Shown piece by piece: positions 8,469-17,717 of a stretch of 64,000 nt of DNA. The stretch's first letter is position 1. The number at the start of each line of letters is the position of its first letter. The stretch comes from Acidobacteriota bacterium. Its GTDB lineage: Bacteria > Acidobacteriota > Terriglobia > Bryobacterales > Bryobacteraceae. The notes beneath the pieces are model-generated. The model was not told the DNA's origin. It saw only the letters and a list, made by a program, of their open reading frames with translations, and did no database searches. The translations under genes were made by a program, and so were the position numbers. The stretch spans positions 1-64,000 of the forward strand of contig JAPKZB010000015.1 in the NCBI GenBank assembly GCA_026393985.1, read 5' to 3'.

Positions 8469-9535
8469 GGATGAAGGTCGATTTCTCCCTGAAGGGTTTT
8501 ACACTCGATGAAAGTGGCCAGGCGTGTCGCTAGAACGGACGGATCTTGCCCGCCTCTCAGCCCGATTTCGGCATCATAGAGAGCGGCGAATATCCGCTTC
8601 TGCTCCTGTACTAGAATGCAGTTTTGTTCAAACGCCTGCCCAATGAGATTCTCCAGAATAGGGACGAGTTTCCCTCGGTCGAATACAGCTAGCCTCGCCG
8701 TCGCTTCGACAACGGCGTCGGTCGCCAGATGTGATGCAGTTTCGGCGAGTTGCCGAACCTCGTGGCATGCCTTCATAAGCTCTTCCGCGAAGCCAGATTC
8801 GCTATAGATCAGGTTCATTTGGCGAAGTCTGGTATGCTCCCAGGCTCTGAGCGCACTACAGGAACCACATCGAACCCGCGGTGATCCTATGCGGCTCCGA
8901 AGCTTGTTTGCGACTTCTCGCAGCACGTCAACCGACGGCACCGGCCCACACTCGACACCCTGCAGCGCGCAGTCTTTCACAATGAGATTCCAATTTAGTC
9001 CCTGAAGTGGGTCTTCGACCGTTCCCCCCTTCTCCATTAAGAAATCGAGAATTTGAGGAGTAAACACTCCATCAGAAATCTCGGGAGGCTCCAAAATCCA
9101 GTAAGGGACTCCGCCTGCATCAACCTTGCGAACGGCCTCCACGAAATTGCGAATTCGATTCACGATTTCAGGGTCTGGCCGGCTTGACACGACACTGGAG
9201 AGAACGTGAACTTTCGACGCGGGAAGACTGTAGCGCTCCAATTCTTCATTGGCGTGTACACGTGAATTAAGACCCGCATATTGTGCTGCCCTGAAGAACA
9301 CGACGCCTCTGAGATGATTGGGCCAAGAACCTTCAGTTACCAGTCGGGACAACAATGGGAACGCTTTAGCCACAATTTCATGCCACAACACAATGGTTGG
9401 TGTTTCAAAACAACCGATGTCCTTAAGGAAAACATCGTAGTCAGTCGACAACGAGGAAATCGAATCGAGGCCACATCCGAGCAGCGCTCGATGTTTGCTG
9501 ATTCGGCCTCTATCACTGGCGACAAACACTCTCAT
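8465..9535 (-). CDS. Unknown protein, possibly receiver-like N terminus
   Basis: A protein of 356 residues with no recognised family. The first 130 residues alternate hydrophobic strands and helices (RVFVASD, TPTIVLWHEIV, LRGVVFFRAAQ, KVHVLSSVV), which could be a degenerate receiver or Rossmann-like fold. A CGSC motif lies near residue 225, and the last 120 residues are predicted helical. The 4-base overlap with the activator gene downstream and the 2-base gap to the gene upstream argue for a shared complex, for example as a partner controlling the activator. No signal peptide or membrane segment is visible. Confidence 0.6.
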   Translation of the reverse strand: MRVFVASDRGRISKHRALLGCGLDSISSLSTDYDVFLKDIGCFETPTIVLWHEIVAKAFPLLSRLVTEGSWPNHLRGVVFFRAAQYAGLNSRVHANEELERYSLPASKVHVLSSVVSSRPDPEIVNRIRNFVEAVRKVDAGGVPYWILEPPEISDGVFTPQILDFLMEKGGTVEDPLQGLNWNLIVKDCALQGVECGPVPSVDVLREVANKLRSRIGSPRVRCGSCSALRAWEHTRLRQMNLIYSESGFAEELMKACHEVRQLAETASHLATDAVVEATARLAVFDRGKLVPILENLIGQAFEQNCILVQEQKRIFAALYDAEIGLRGGQDPSVLATRLATFIECKTLQGEIDLHP

Positions 9536-9537
9536 AG

Positions 9538-11520
9538 TTACCCCTCATGAGCCCCTTGCTCTATCCTAAACGCCGTCACGTACGCGAAAGTAAAGTCGCC
9601 CGCATCAAAGTATTCACGTGCCGGCTTTATGACAACGTCGCCCTCGATAAAGCGATGGTCCCGATAAGATGACGGCGGGTCAGACCAGATTACCTGATCC
9701 TTGCCGTTGGCTCGCCAAAACCAAACCCACTCAACAGAATGTCCTAAGCCCTTTTGCTGCTTTGCCCAAGAACTAAGTCCAAACGTTGCACTACCCGTAC
9801 CCTTCCCACCCTCAGTCGATCCGCGCCAGAAAATCCCGACCAATATCGGCCCGCCAGACTCCGACTCTTCTCCATTAAATCCATTGAACAATACAATTTC
9901 ACAGGCAAGCTTTTCCTGGGACTGTGGCGGATTGCGTCGCTCCTCGATGAACACGTCGATGAATCCCCAGATGTCCTCCACCGAGACCGGGCATGGAAGA
10001 TCAAAGACATCCTTTTTGTTTGACCCGCAGTAATACCCAACGGTTGTTTTCAAACCGTTCGCTAGTCTTATTGCCGCAGGTCGAAGCAGCGAGCGCGGAA
10101 CGCCGCTGACCACACAGGCTAAGCAATCCTGCTCAGAATTTCGGATCTCGCCCGGAACAACTCGACTGAGCATTGTTCGATCATTCTGGCATCGAAGGTA
10201 TCGCTCTCCGTGGTCGTTTCCATCAAAGACCGAACATTCCAACGGTAGTCTTGGCCCTAAGCTAACAAGCGACAGTCTAGCCGGTTGCTGGGAGGTTCGC
10301 ACACTAATTCCCCGGATCAGGTTCTCCAAACCAATTGCCAAATCTGTTTGCCGGAAATGCGTCAAGCGTTGCCACAGATCTCGATCGTACTCGTCTCGAG
10401 GCATAGCCGTCTTCCAGCTTTGGAGTCTCTCCTGAAAAGAAAGCGTGTGCCACTCCGTAGTACTGCCCAAGAATTCGTTTAGATCTGTTTGGATACCTGC
10501 AAGCGCCTGCTCTTTCAGATCATCAAACCTGTCGCGAACGCGCCTTTGAACTTCTGATGAAATGGCAGAGTCAACATTGCGGTAAGGGAAATAGCATCCA
10601 TGTCTAACGTAGATGCACAATACAGATCGAAGAAATTCAACACTAAGCCATTCGTCACTCTCATTTAGGAATGAAGTTACACTGGAAACGTTGTTACTCA
10701 AAAAGTCCGTCATTAAATCATGATCGGCATGAGTGTCAGAAAGTTCGTTCAGGACGTTCTTGAGATGGCGGCTGATAGCGTCAATCACAGAACTCCCACC
10801 CTTTCGGGTCCAGTCTGCAGTGACGTCTGGCACCAGCAAGGCTGTAACATCACGAGACGGCCCCGGAAGTGTCCACCAGCGAACTCGTTTGGCTTTTCGA
10901 TCTTTCTGAGCGAGTTGCCTGTATTCTACATTTAAGAATTCGTGCCACGGAGTAAAGGTCGCTACGACGTCAGATTCGGGGAGAAGCGACTCGACCCGGT
11001 CACGTTGCTCGTTCATTGCTTGATCAAGCGGATGAAAATTGGGGCGCGAAGATTTCAGAAGAGGAAGCGACTGGAAAATCGTTCTCACGAAATCTCCACT
11101 GGTGGTTTTTATTGGATACGCCCAGACTCGTTTACCAGGAGGAGGGGAACTTGTGTCTCCTCTCCACAAGAGCCAGTGCGGTTGGCGCCAAACCACCGGT
11201 AGTCGTCTGACCATGATGTGGTCGCGCCTCAAGCTACCATAATTCTCCGATTCGGGGTAAATCTGAAGCGAACGCTGTGGGCCTGGTTCACAAAGAGCCA
11301 AGACAGCATGCCCCTTCTCGGCACGGGCGTAAAACTCATTTCGGATCAATTCGTCCGTGACAACCTCTTCACTGCGGGGTTCTAGTTGGAACTTTACCGT
11401 GTTGTTGAACTGGCGTTCAGTTCGAGCTAAAGCCAAATACACGGGCCAGTGGAGCCACAATGTGGGCCAAGTGATCACCCAGATCGTCGAAACATTGGTT
11501 GCGCTGGCGGATTCTGCCAT
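9538..11520 (-). CDS. Cytosolic solute-binding-protein-like domain fused to an unknown C-terminal region
   Basis: A protein of 660 residues from the ATG that shares its A with the permease stop codon (TGATG), a classic coupled start; an upstream Met in frame is less likely. Residues 10-240 resemble the NMT1/TauA periplasmic-binding fold: IWVITWPTLWLHWPVYLAL, then VLALCEP, a WAYPIKTTSGDFVRTIF segment and VVATFTPWHEFL. No signal peptide or lipobox is present, so it should stay in the cytosol. The C-terminal part has a cysteine group (C-SVFDG, LRCQND, DCLACV, YYCGS) that might bind metal. Its place directly after a matching ABC permease suggests it senses the imported ligand. The fold call is from pattern similarity only. 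Confidence 0.5.
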   Translation of the reverse strand: MAESASATNVSTIWVITWPTLWLHWPVYLALARTERQFNNTVKFQLEPRSEEVVTDELIRNEFYARAEKGHAVLALCEPGPQRSLQIYPESENYGSLRRDHIMVRRLPVVWRQPHWLLWRGDTSSPPPGKRVWAYPIKTTSGDFVRTIFQSLPLLKSSRPNFHPLDQAMNEQRDRVESLLPESDVVATFTPWHEFLNVEYRQLAQKDRKAKRVRWWTLPGPSRDVTALLVPDVTADWTRKGGSSVIDAISRHLKNVLNELSDTHADHDLMTDFLSNNVSSVTSFLNESDEWLSVEFLRSVLCIYVRHGCYFPYRNVDSAISSEVQRRVRDRFDDLKEQALAGIQTDLNEFLGSTTEWHTLSFQERLQSWKTAMPRDEYDRDLWQRLTHFRQTDLAIGLENLIRGISVRTSQQPARLSLVSLGPRLPLECSVFDGNDHGERYLRCQNDRTMLSRVVPGEIRNSEQDCLACVVSGVPRSLLRPAAIRLANGLKTTVGYYCGSNKKDVFDLPCPVSVEDIWGFIDVFIEERRNPPQSQEKLACEIVLFNGFNGEESESGGPILVGIFWRGSTEGGKGTGSATFGLSSWAKQQKGLGHSVEWVWFWRANGKDQVIWSDPPSSYRDHRFIEGDVVIKPAREYFDAGDFTFAYVTAFRIEQGAHEG

Positions 11521-12329
11521 CACTTTGCTTTCTCCACGTTTCCGCGCCATTTGAACAATCGCTGCTCGACGTAGTCGATTACTACATCCGAAGTTAACGC
11601 CATCGCAATCATTACGGCCACGCCGACGAGAACTCGCGGAGTGTCATAGAGGCCGCTGGCACGAACGATCAAGTGACCAATTCCACGCTCAGATGCGATA
11701 AATTCGCCTACGAAAGCGCCAAGGAGGGCCGCGCCGAAAGTTAGGCGCAGGGATGCCAATATCCAAACCATCGCCGAGGGGAACAGAAGTCTCCGAAAAA
11801 GTATCTGACGACTCGCGCCAAACATTCTAAATCGCTGTAGTAAAAGTGGATCTACTTCTTGCGCACCTTTGAACGCTTGGGCTGCAGCTAAGAACACGGT
11901 TGACAAAAATGCTAGCGCAATCTTTGCTCCAATGCCAACTCCAAACCAAAGAATGGTCATGGGTGCGATTGCAAAAACCGGCAGGGCTCCAAGACCCACC
12001 AAATATGGCCTCGCAACTCGCGCAACGGCTTCGGAATACCAAAGGCCAATTCCAAGCATCGCGCCAAATAGATTCCCGAGTAGAAATCCAGTTAATGCTT
12101 CAGAACCTGTTACAAGGGAATTCATCACTAGGGAACCATCCTGAAGCATCTCAACCCCAGTGCTCATGGTCTTTGAAGGCGTTGAGAAAAAGAAGGCAGC
12201 CGTGGCGGAGCGGGATCCTGCGAATTGCCACGCGAGCAAAAACAAGATGAACGGAGTGATGGACCATACAGTCTTCAAAATGACACCGCCCGATCTCGGT
12301 CCGGAACGTAGGTCTTTATTGCACTCCAA
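11520..12329 (-). CDS. ABC transporter permease (nitrate/taurine/sulfonate/pyrimidine type)
   Basis: A protein of 269 residues with about six hydrophobic segments and the binding-protein-dependent permease EAA-like loop around FRMFGASRQILFRRLLFPSAMVWILASLRL. It belongs to the SsuC/TauC/ThiX group that pairs with NMT1-type binding proteins. The ATG at 12329 would overlap the ATPase gene by 55 bases; a GTG at 12284 is an alternative with a 10-base overlap, but it would remove 15 N-terminal residues. The downstream gene starts on its stop codon. Confidence 0.88.
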   Translation of the reverse strand: MECNKDLRSGPRSGGVILKTVWSITPFILFLLAWQFAGSRSATAAFFFSTPSKTMSTGVEMLQDGSLVMNSLVTGSEALTGFLLGNLFGAMLGIGLWYSEAVARVARPYLVGLGALPVFAIAPMTILWFGVGIGAKIALAFLSTVFLAAAQAFKGAQEVDPLLLQRFRMFGASRQILFRRLLFPSAMVWILASLRLTFGAALLGAFVGEFIASERGIGHLIVRASGLYDTPRVLVGVAVMIAMALTSDVVIDYVEQRLFKWRGNVEKAK

Positions 12330-13117
12330 GTCGAATGAAACAAGACTCGCATTTCAGAGCTCTCCCTAACTCGCGCCGGGTCCCGTTCCAGATCTGGAAT
12401 CGGCACGCCAAGATCGCATGCTATCTCAACGGATTGTTGAGGATGTCGCCCCACAACGATAATCCGATCTGCAATCACGATTGCCTCTTCCAAGTCATGT
12501 GTGACAAGAATAACGGTCATTGGACGAGCTCTTTTCGATCGGGTGAGTCTGATTGCGGCAAGCAGGTCGGCCTCGAGGAGCAACTTCGTCTGGAAGTCCA
12601 AATGTGCAAACGGTTCGTCAAGGATCAGAATGTCAGGCTCAGTGAGCAAGTTCTGGATGAGGGCGACCAACTGCCGCTGGCCTCCCGACAACATGCGAGG
12701 GTAATAGTCTTCGTGACCATGGAGCCCAACCAGGCCCAGCAACGCCCGTGCTTTCAGTTGAAGGTCAGACGTGACCGAACCCCGGCACGCCGCGCCCAAG
12801 AGGGTATTATCCAGCACGGATTCCCACGGGATCAGTGCATCTTTTTGGAAGATGTAGGAGATCGGTAAGCTGCCGAACTGGGAGGTAGTGCAAGTCCGGC
12901 CATCAATCAGGACGTCACCGTTGTCAGGTGCTAGGGCCAACGCGATCATATTGAGTAGTGTGGATTTACCGCATCCGCTTGGCCCTACAATCGCCGTTGA
13001 CTTGCCGGCTTCGATCGAAAGCGAAAAGTCACGATAAAGCGGCGGCCTATCCGCATCAAAGGATTTCGTTATCTGACGCAGCTCTATGGCATTCGTACAT
13101 GAATTTTGATCCGTCAT
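12275..13117 (-). CDS. ABC transporter ATPase (SsuB/TauB-like)
   Basis: A protein of 280 residues. Walker A GPSGCGKST at 45-53, Q-loop in SYIFQKDALIPWESV, signature LSGGQRQL, Walker B ILILDEPFAHLD, and switch His in ILVTHDLEEAI. The DALIPW sequence after the Q-loop glutamine is typical of the nitrate/sulfonate/taurine importer ATPases. It overlaps the asparagine synthetase gene by 4 bases (ATGA) and feeds straight into the permease gene. Confidence 0.93.
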   Translation of the reverse strand: MTDQNSCTNAIELRQITKSFDADRPPLYRDFSLSIEAGKSTAIVGPSGCGKSTLLNMIALALAPDNGDVLIDGRTCTTSQFGSLPISYIFQKDALIPWESVLDNTLLGAACRGSVTSDLQLKARALLGLVGLHGHEDYYPRMLSGGQRQLVALIQNLLTEPDILILDEPFAHLDFQTKLLLEADLLAAIRLTRSKRARPMTVILVTHDLEEAIVIADRIIVVGRHPQQSVEIACDLGVPIPDLERDPARVRESSEMRVLFHSTWSAIKTYVPDRDRAVSF

Positions 13118-14700
13118 GTTGTCTTGGCCACGTTGGTATACGGCCGTTCAGTCGCGAGGGCCAGGCGGCCGAATCGTTGCGAGAACAGGTCAAAGTAGTG
13201 AGCCTCTTCCTTGTTCTTCAAGTTGAATTCGGCGAACTCGGCGCAAATGTTCTGAAAACGCTCGTCATTGATTGCGCGCTCACAGAACTCGTGAAAGGGC
13301 CCCACAGCGCGGTTATCACCTACGCCAGCTCCTTCACCCATCGGTACTTTTCGGCGATCTACAATGCGGTCAGGAAGGTCGCCTCTGTAGGCCTCACGTA
13401 GAACGTGCTTGCCAATGACCGATCCCGTCTCCAACCGTCGCACTTTGTGTTCCGTCGGGATTTGCAAAACGTGGTCCGTGAAGCGCCTATCTAGAAATGG
13501 AACGCGGGCCTCAATACCGAAAGCCATGGTAGTTCGATCAACCCTGCGAAGCTGCGTTCGATGAAGCTGGCTAGTGAACAGCCTGAGAAGTCTCTCCACT
13601 TCTTGGACGCCACCGGTCTTTAGCGCATTCGGAAACTCCTCATATCCTCCGAACAGCTCGTCTGCGCCTTCCCCAAGAAGCGCGACCTTGATGTTGTCGT
13701 CATGGACTCTGCGTGCAAGAGCAAGGGAAGTTGTGCCAGCTCGAATATGATTTGGTTCGTAGGTCTCCATCGTTTCAATCGCTCGCGGAATGCTCTCGAT
13801 CATATCCTCTACGTGGATTTCCTCAAAGAAGTATGGAACGCCGAGTTGCCACGCGAGATCAGAAGCAAACTTCTGATCTTCGCTTGTGGCCGAGCCAACA
13901 CAGTAGGCGGCCAGCTTATTCTTTGGGTCGTGGCCAAAGTCCCGACAGGCATTCACGGCCTCCAAAAGAAGTGCGCTGCTGTCTATGCCCCCACTACAGA
14001 AGATGGCAGTCCTTAAATCTGCCGGTGGGAGATGACGGCGGACGCTGTCACGCAATGCGCTTCGTGTGGTGTGAATTGCTTTCTCGATAGGCATGTCCGC
14101 TTCATTTAGTGGGCTCAGATCCTTGTAGTTCACGCGCTCTCTGACCGCGCCGTTAACGATAAGACTGCCAGGCGGGAGTGACTTAACAACTGCGCCACTG
14201 CCATCGATCAAAGGGGCGATCTCTGATGAGAGATACCAAGTGTCACCGGCCACCCTGTAGTACAGGGGCTTGATTCCAAATGGATCTCTAGCCGCAAAAA
14301 AGGTCCCCTCTTGCCTGTCGATCACGATGAACGCATACATACCGTCAAGGTGTTTCGGCAGATCAATCGCCCATTTCTTGAAGCCATGAAGAAGCACTTC
14401 GGTATCGCACTTTGTGCGAAAGCGGGAACCTTCTGAAGTTAACTGCTGTCTCAGCTCGGTATGGTTGTATATCTCTCCATTGAAAACAATCGAATACCGA
14501 TGATCGTCGTCGCAAAAGGGCTGAGCCCCGCCCATACGATCGACGATGGCCAATCTGGCGCAGCCCAGCGCGAAGGCCTCATATATCTGTGTCTTCGGCG
14601 CTTTGTCCCCTCGGTGTTCCAGGGCGCGCGTAAGGTCAACGATCTTCGAGAGCTCGGCTCGGCTTCTCCGGGGACTGATCACGGCGGCTATTCCACACAT
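13114..14700 (-). CDS. asnB: Glutamine-hydrolysing asparagine synthetase-like amidotransferase
   Basis: A protein of 528 residues. It has Cys2 as N-terminal glutaminase nucleophile (MCGI), RLAIVD, FNGEIYNH (73-80), the PP-loop SGGIDSS (236-242) for ATP, and GEGADELFGGY. It transfers glutamine nitrogen to an adenylated carboxylate. In this operon, inserted between a binding protein and its ATPase, it more likely amidates a pathway intermediate than serves general asparagine supply. Its start is 4 bases after the binding-protein stop, and its end overlaps the ATPase start. Length and motifs are normal, so it should be active. Confidence 0.9.
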   Translation of the reverse strand: MCGIAAVISPRRSRAELSKIVDLTRALEHRGDKAPKTQIYEAFALGCARLAIVDRMGGAQPFCDDDHRYSIVFNGEIYNHTELRQQLTSEGSRFRTKCDTEVLLHGFKKWAIDLPKHLDGMYAFIVIDRQEGTFFAARDPFGIKPLYYRVAGDTWYLSSEIAPLIDGSGAVVKSLPPGSLIVNGAVRERVNYKDLSPLNEADMPIEKAIHTTRSALRDSVRRHLPPADLRTAIFCSGGIDSSALLLEAVNACRDFGHDPKNKLAAYCVGSATSEDQKFASDLAWQLGVPYFFEEIHVEDMIESIPRAIETMETYEPNHIRAGTTSLALARRVHDDNIKVALLGEGADELFGGYEEFPNALKTGGVQEVERLLRLFTSQLHRTQLRRVDRTTMAFGIEARVPFLDRRFTDHVLQIPTEHKVRRLETGSVIGKHVLREAYRGDLPDRIVDRRKVPMGEGAGVGDNRAVGPFHEFCERAINDERFQNICAEFAEFNLKNKEEAHYFDLFSQRFGRLALATERPYTNVAKTT

Positions 14701-14704
14701 AGGT

Positions 14705-15721
14705 TCACTCGACTCTCTGAGCGTTTTGGGAGAAGCTGCGGTCTAGGGTTTTCTCAGCAGCGGACTTGTCCTTTAAATCCCCCAATTCCGCGCGTACATT
14801 GATCGTATTTTTCCAACCCGTATCGTCGATCGTGACATGTTTGGGTAGAGTTGCGTCGGTGATCATTCGCTCAACTGCTGACTTAATGACGTTCCCGTCA
14901 ACCTCGGGAAATTTTCTCCTTCCGATGTCGACTGCTCCATTCGGATTCTGATGGGCATAACGCATCGCCAACTCAAGTGCGTTGACCACCCCCTGGACTT
15001 CCTTGGCGTGCTGGTCCTTGTAAGATTCAAGCACATAGACGCCGGTCAACATGAACGGGCCGTACATTTCGGGGTAAGAGAATACAATATGAGCGCCCTG
15101 CGAAACTGCCGTCGACGCAACCGGCTCCAATTCCATCGCGACATCCGCCTTACCCGCCTTTAGCATGGCCAATAGACTCCCGTATGAGCCCTGCACAATC
15201 TCTGCCTTGCCCATTTCGGCCTTATGATCTTTCATCGTCTTCGCCATCAACGCGTAGTTAGTGGATGGCGCTTCGTAGGTGGCTATCCTCAGATCCTTCA
15301 ACCCAGCCGCCGATTTGGTGGGGGCAATTTTGTCGTTCCAAGTGACGCCCCAATAGGTAGCACCTGCGACTACAGTCCCGACGACTACGGCCCCCTGACC
15401 CTTTTCCCGGGCAATGGCGGTAAATGTCGGGTCCGATACCCCAAATTGCGCTGACCCTCCTACGAGCGCCGCGAAGGTCTTGTCGTCTCCGCCGCCATTG
15501 ATGAACTTAACGTTGAGCCCTTGCTTTTCGAAGAACTTTTGGTCTTGCGCAATGTACAAAGGTAGGTAGATGAGGAGATCGCCATACTGGCAGATCGTAA
15601 TGTCGGTGCGAGCAGATGAGGCACGGTCGCCACTTGTGGTGGTGCAGCCGGTCATCATCATGACCAGGATTAAAGCTACGGTGCATGAAGCAACGGTTCG
15701 TTTGACAGTGTGTTTCGGCAT
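14705..15721 (-). CDS. NMT1/TauA-type substrate-binding lipoprotein
   Basis: A protein of 338 residues. A positively charged N terminus and hydrophobic run end in a lipobox MTGC with Cys26, so it is membrane-anchored on the outside. The mature part starts ITICQYGDLLIYLPLYIAQDQKFFEKQGL, typical of the NMT1/THI5/SsuA family, followed by GGGDDKTFAALVGGSAQFGV. It captures the ligand for the ABC importer encoded two genes downstream. AAAGGAG precedes the ATG. It is the first gene of the eight-gene operon and sits 25 bases behind a predicted sigma-54 transcript start. The ligand (thiamine precursor, sulfonate, amino acid analogue) cannot be told from sequence. Confidence 0.9.
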   Translation of the reverse strand: MPKHTVKRTVASCTVALILVMMMTGCTTTSGDRASSARTDITICQYGDLLIYLPLYIAQDQKFFEKQGLNVKFINGGGDDKTFAALVGGSAQFGVSDPTFTAIAREKGQGAVVVGTVVAGATYWGVTWNDKIAPTKSAAGLKDLRIATYEAPSTNYALMAKTMKDHKAEMGKAEIVQGSYGSLLAMLKAGKADVAMELEPVASTAVSQGAHIVFSYPEMYGPFMLTGVYVLESYKDQHAKEVQGVVNALELAMRYAHQNPNGAVDIGRRKFPEVDGNVIKSAVERMITDATLPKHVTIDDTGWKNTINVRAELGDLKDKSAAEKTLDRSFSQNAQRVE

Positions 15722-15756
15722 ATTTTTCGCTCCTTTGGCGACTCATTGAAGAAGTA

Positions 15757-15773
15757 TGCAATCATCGGGCCAG
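15757..15773 (-). promoter_or_regulatory. Sigma-54 (-24/-12) promoter of the ABC/AsnB/activator operon
   Basis: Read on the minus strand: CTGGCCCGATGATTGCA. It matches YTGGCACGNNNNTTGCW at 12 of 13 informative positions with exact doublet spacing. The transcript would start near 15746 and run into a 25-base leader with AAAGGAGCG before the ATG at 15721. The operon it drives encodes a sigma-54 activator. Confidence 0.7.
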
Positions 15774-15866
15774 TCCAGCAATCGCCAAACGTCCTTTAAA
15801 TACATAAACATAGGGAAATGCGAAGTCCGGACGGATCCAACCGGCTGGCATGATTGCTAGCCGATG

Positions 15867-15882
15867 CTGACGAAATCGTCAG
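15867..15882. promoter_or_regulatory. Palindrome, candidate activator-binding site
   Basis: CTGACGAAATCGTCAG has perfect 7-base arms around a 2-base spacer and lies about 95-125 bases upstream of the sigma-54-like promoter at 15757-15773, the usual range for an enhancer site. No second copy was found before the two HDO units, so this is only a candidate. Confidence 0.3.
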
Positions 15883-15960
15883 ACTGCGACGAGCGCCAAA
15901 AATCCCAGCGAACATCAGGGGTTGCGAGTCGATGCCCTGCTCCCTTCCATGGTCCATCAA

Positions 15961-17646
15961 CTATACCGGGTCTTCTTCGTTCTGTATCCCTAACCGACGA
16001 TCCATGGCCCGAATTCGCTTGCTCAATCGGTTCAGCTCTGGCGTCTTCTGAACGACAACAGCTTCCACTTCGGCTTCTTCCCGAGCGGCTACAGCTTCAA
16101 CGTCTTGAACCCCGCGATTCCACACCTTCGCACAATCACGCTCCCAGTTCGTGATGGACTTAGCATAGCCCCGGGCGCAGTCCACGACTACTTCTTCCAC
16201 TGTGGATAGCAACGAAGACGTCGCGGGATTGTGGAATGTAAACTCATCTAATAGGAACGTGACTACATCAAGGGGATGCGATTCTGCTGCCATGGCCAAT
16301 CGGGCCATAACTCCTGTGTGCGTCGATTGGATGGTTCTGACTGCATCCCAATACAGCTCTTCCACCTCCCGACTACGATCAATAAATAAAATCGTGTCCA
16401 GGAATGCCTTCGGTGGCAGAACGAGGATATGTTCCTTAGCCTTTTCGACCACCGCGAGATTCGACTGAAGGAGGCCGTCGCCGTATGCTGCAACAAGCCG
16501 CATTACGAAAGTGGTTAATGCCGGCTCATCTCCCACGTCCGGACATCGCCGAACAGCATCCGAAAATGAGGTGAGAAAGGCAGCGACCGCTTGATTTACT
16601 CGCTCTAGGGCAATCCTCTGGCAGTGTCTAATGAGTTCGACGATCTGCCAGTAGAGGCTGGACAGCCGATCTCGCTTCTCGAGTAATGCCCTTTGATTCA
16701 AATACATCGAGGCGAATACTCCAGCAAGCGTAAACAGCCCTAAAGTTGTGAAACCAAAAGCGGCGTCGGCAGCCGCCCCGAGGGCAATCCACGCTGACCG
16801 CGTCAGAATTGGTAGGAAGCCATATTCGAGCGATTCTTCAAACGATGTTTCGTCGCTTATGAGCATGTCTAGCTCTCGGAACAGGTCTTTTACTCCGGAA
16901 ATGATTCCAGGAAAGCTAACAATGTCGACTATGGCGTCTGCAATCCCGCCCACGCTCTCCGCGATGATATCGCTAGCGGCCTGATTGATCGTCTCGGAAC
17001 CTTCGCCAATCGAACCATCATGAAGGTTGATTTCGTTGAGCCTCACAGCTTCGTAAGAGCTGTCCTTGAGCTGCGGGAACATTTGCTCAATCCCGCGGTA
17101 CATCTGATCTAATCCGGCCTCCGCAAGATCGATGACCCCACACTTGTCTAATACTTCCATGATTTGTTGGTCGAGTTTGCTCAGGTGGGATGCGGTGTGG
17201 CCTGCTACATTGTATGCCTCATAAAAGCGAGATTTGGCTTGGTCCTTTACGAATCCAATCATGTCCAGAGTGAGCTTGATTTTGTAAAACTCCACCACTG
17301 TGCCGAGGTAGTCGGATTCCACCTCCTTAATCTTGAACTTCAAGTCGGCAAATGGCTTCGGATTTGCTGAAACCGGGATCTCGACCTCCCTCATCTTCGC
17401 CATCGCGATGGAGCGAAAGTCTTGCGCAATCCGAATTGTGTTCAAAAGGTCCGTGGCATCTTTGCGGTTCTCGCTTGGTAAAGGACGCACACAGATGCAC
17501 CCGGCCTTAAACGCTTCAACCGCGGGCCTAGCTTTACGACAAGCAGCCTGCACAAGAAGTTGAGCCACAAGTCCACGAACAATGACGAGAGCCGCGACGG
17601 TAACGCCAAATCCGAGAGCATAGGTCAGAAAAGTGGATGTCGTCAT
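15961..17646 (-). CDS. Membrane protein of the Hsp70/GrpE-like module
   Basis: A protein of 561 residues, family not recognised. One N-terminal transmembrane segment (residues about 5-32) is followed by a long helical region, a second hydrophobic pair in the middle (about 295-325, around AWIALGAAADAAFGFTTLGLFTLAGV), and a helical C terminus ending in an acidic/basic coiled coil (EEAEVEAVVV to the end). It is the last gene of a minus-strand group, 71 bases after another membrane-protein gene. A membrane-attached helical scaffold is the most one can say. Confidence 0.7.
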   Translation of the reverse strand: MTTSTFLTYALGFGVTVAALVIVRGLVAQLLVQAACRKARPAVEAFKAGCICVRPLPSENRKDATDLLNTIRIAQDFRSIAMAKMREVEIPVSANPKPFADLKFKIKEVESDYLGTVVEFYKIKLTLDMIGFVKDQAKSRFYEAYNVAGHTASHLSKLDQQIMEVLDKCGVIDLAEAGLDQMYRGIEQMFPQLKDSSYEAVRLNEINLHDGSIGEGSETINQAASDIIAESVGGIADAIVDIVSFPGIISGVKDLFRELDMLISDETSFEESLEYGFLPILTRSAWIALGAAADAAFGFTTLGLFTLAGVFASMYLNQRALLEKRDRLSSLYWQIVELIRHCQRIALERVNQAVAAFLTSFSDAVRRCPDVGDEPALTTFVMRLVAAYGDGLLQSNLAVVEKAKEHILVLPPKAFLDTILFIDRSREVEELYWDAVRTIQSTHTGVMARLAMAAESHPLDVVTFLLDEFTFHNPATSSLLSTVEEVVVDCARGYAKSITNWERDCAKVWNRGVQDVEAVAAREEAEVEAVVVQKTPELNRLSKRIRAMDRRLGIQNEEDPV

Positions 17647-17717
17647 GGGTTGATAAATAAGGTTCCACTAGGCCGCAACAGGACGTCGAGAACAATCCGA
17701 AGCGTGTTTTGGAGGTG

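Noticed and set aside
15842-15860. TGGCAT...TTGCT on the plus strand near 15845, looking like a divergent sigma-54 site
   Set aside because: The GG-to-GC spacing is three bases too short and no plus-strand gene follows.
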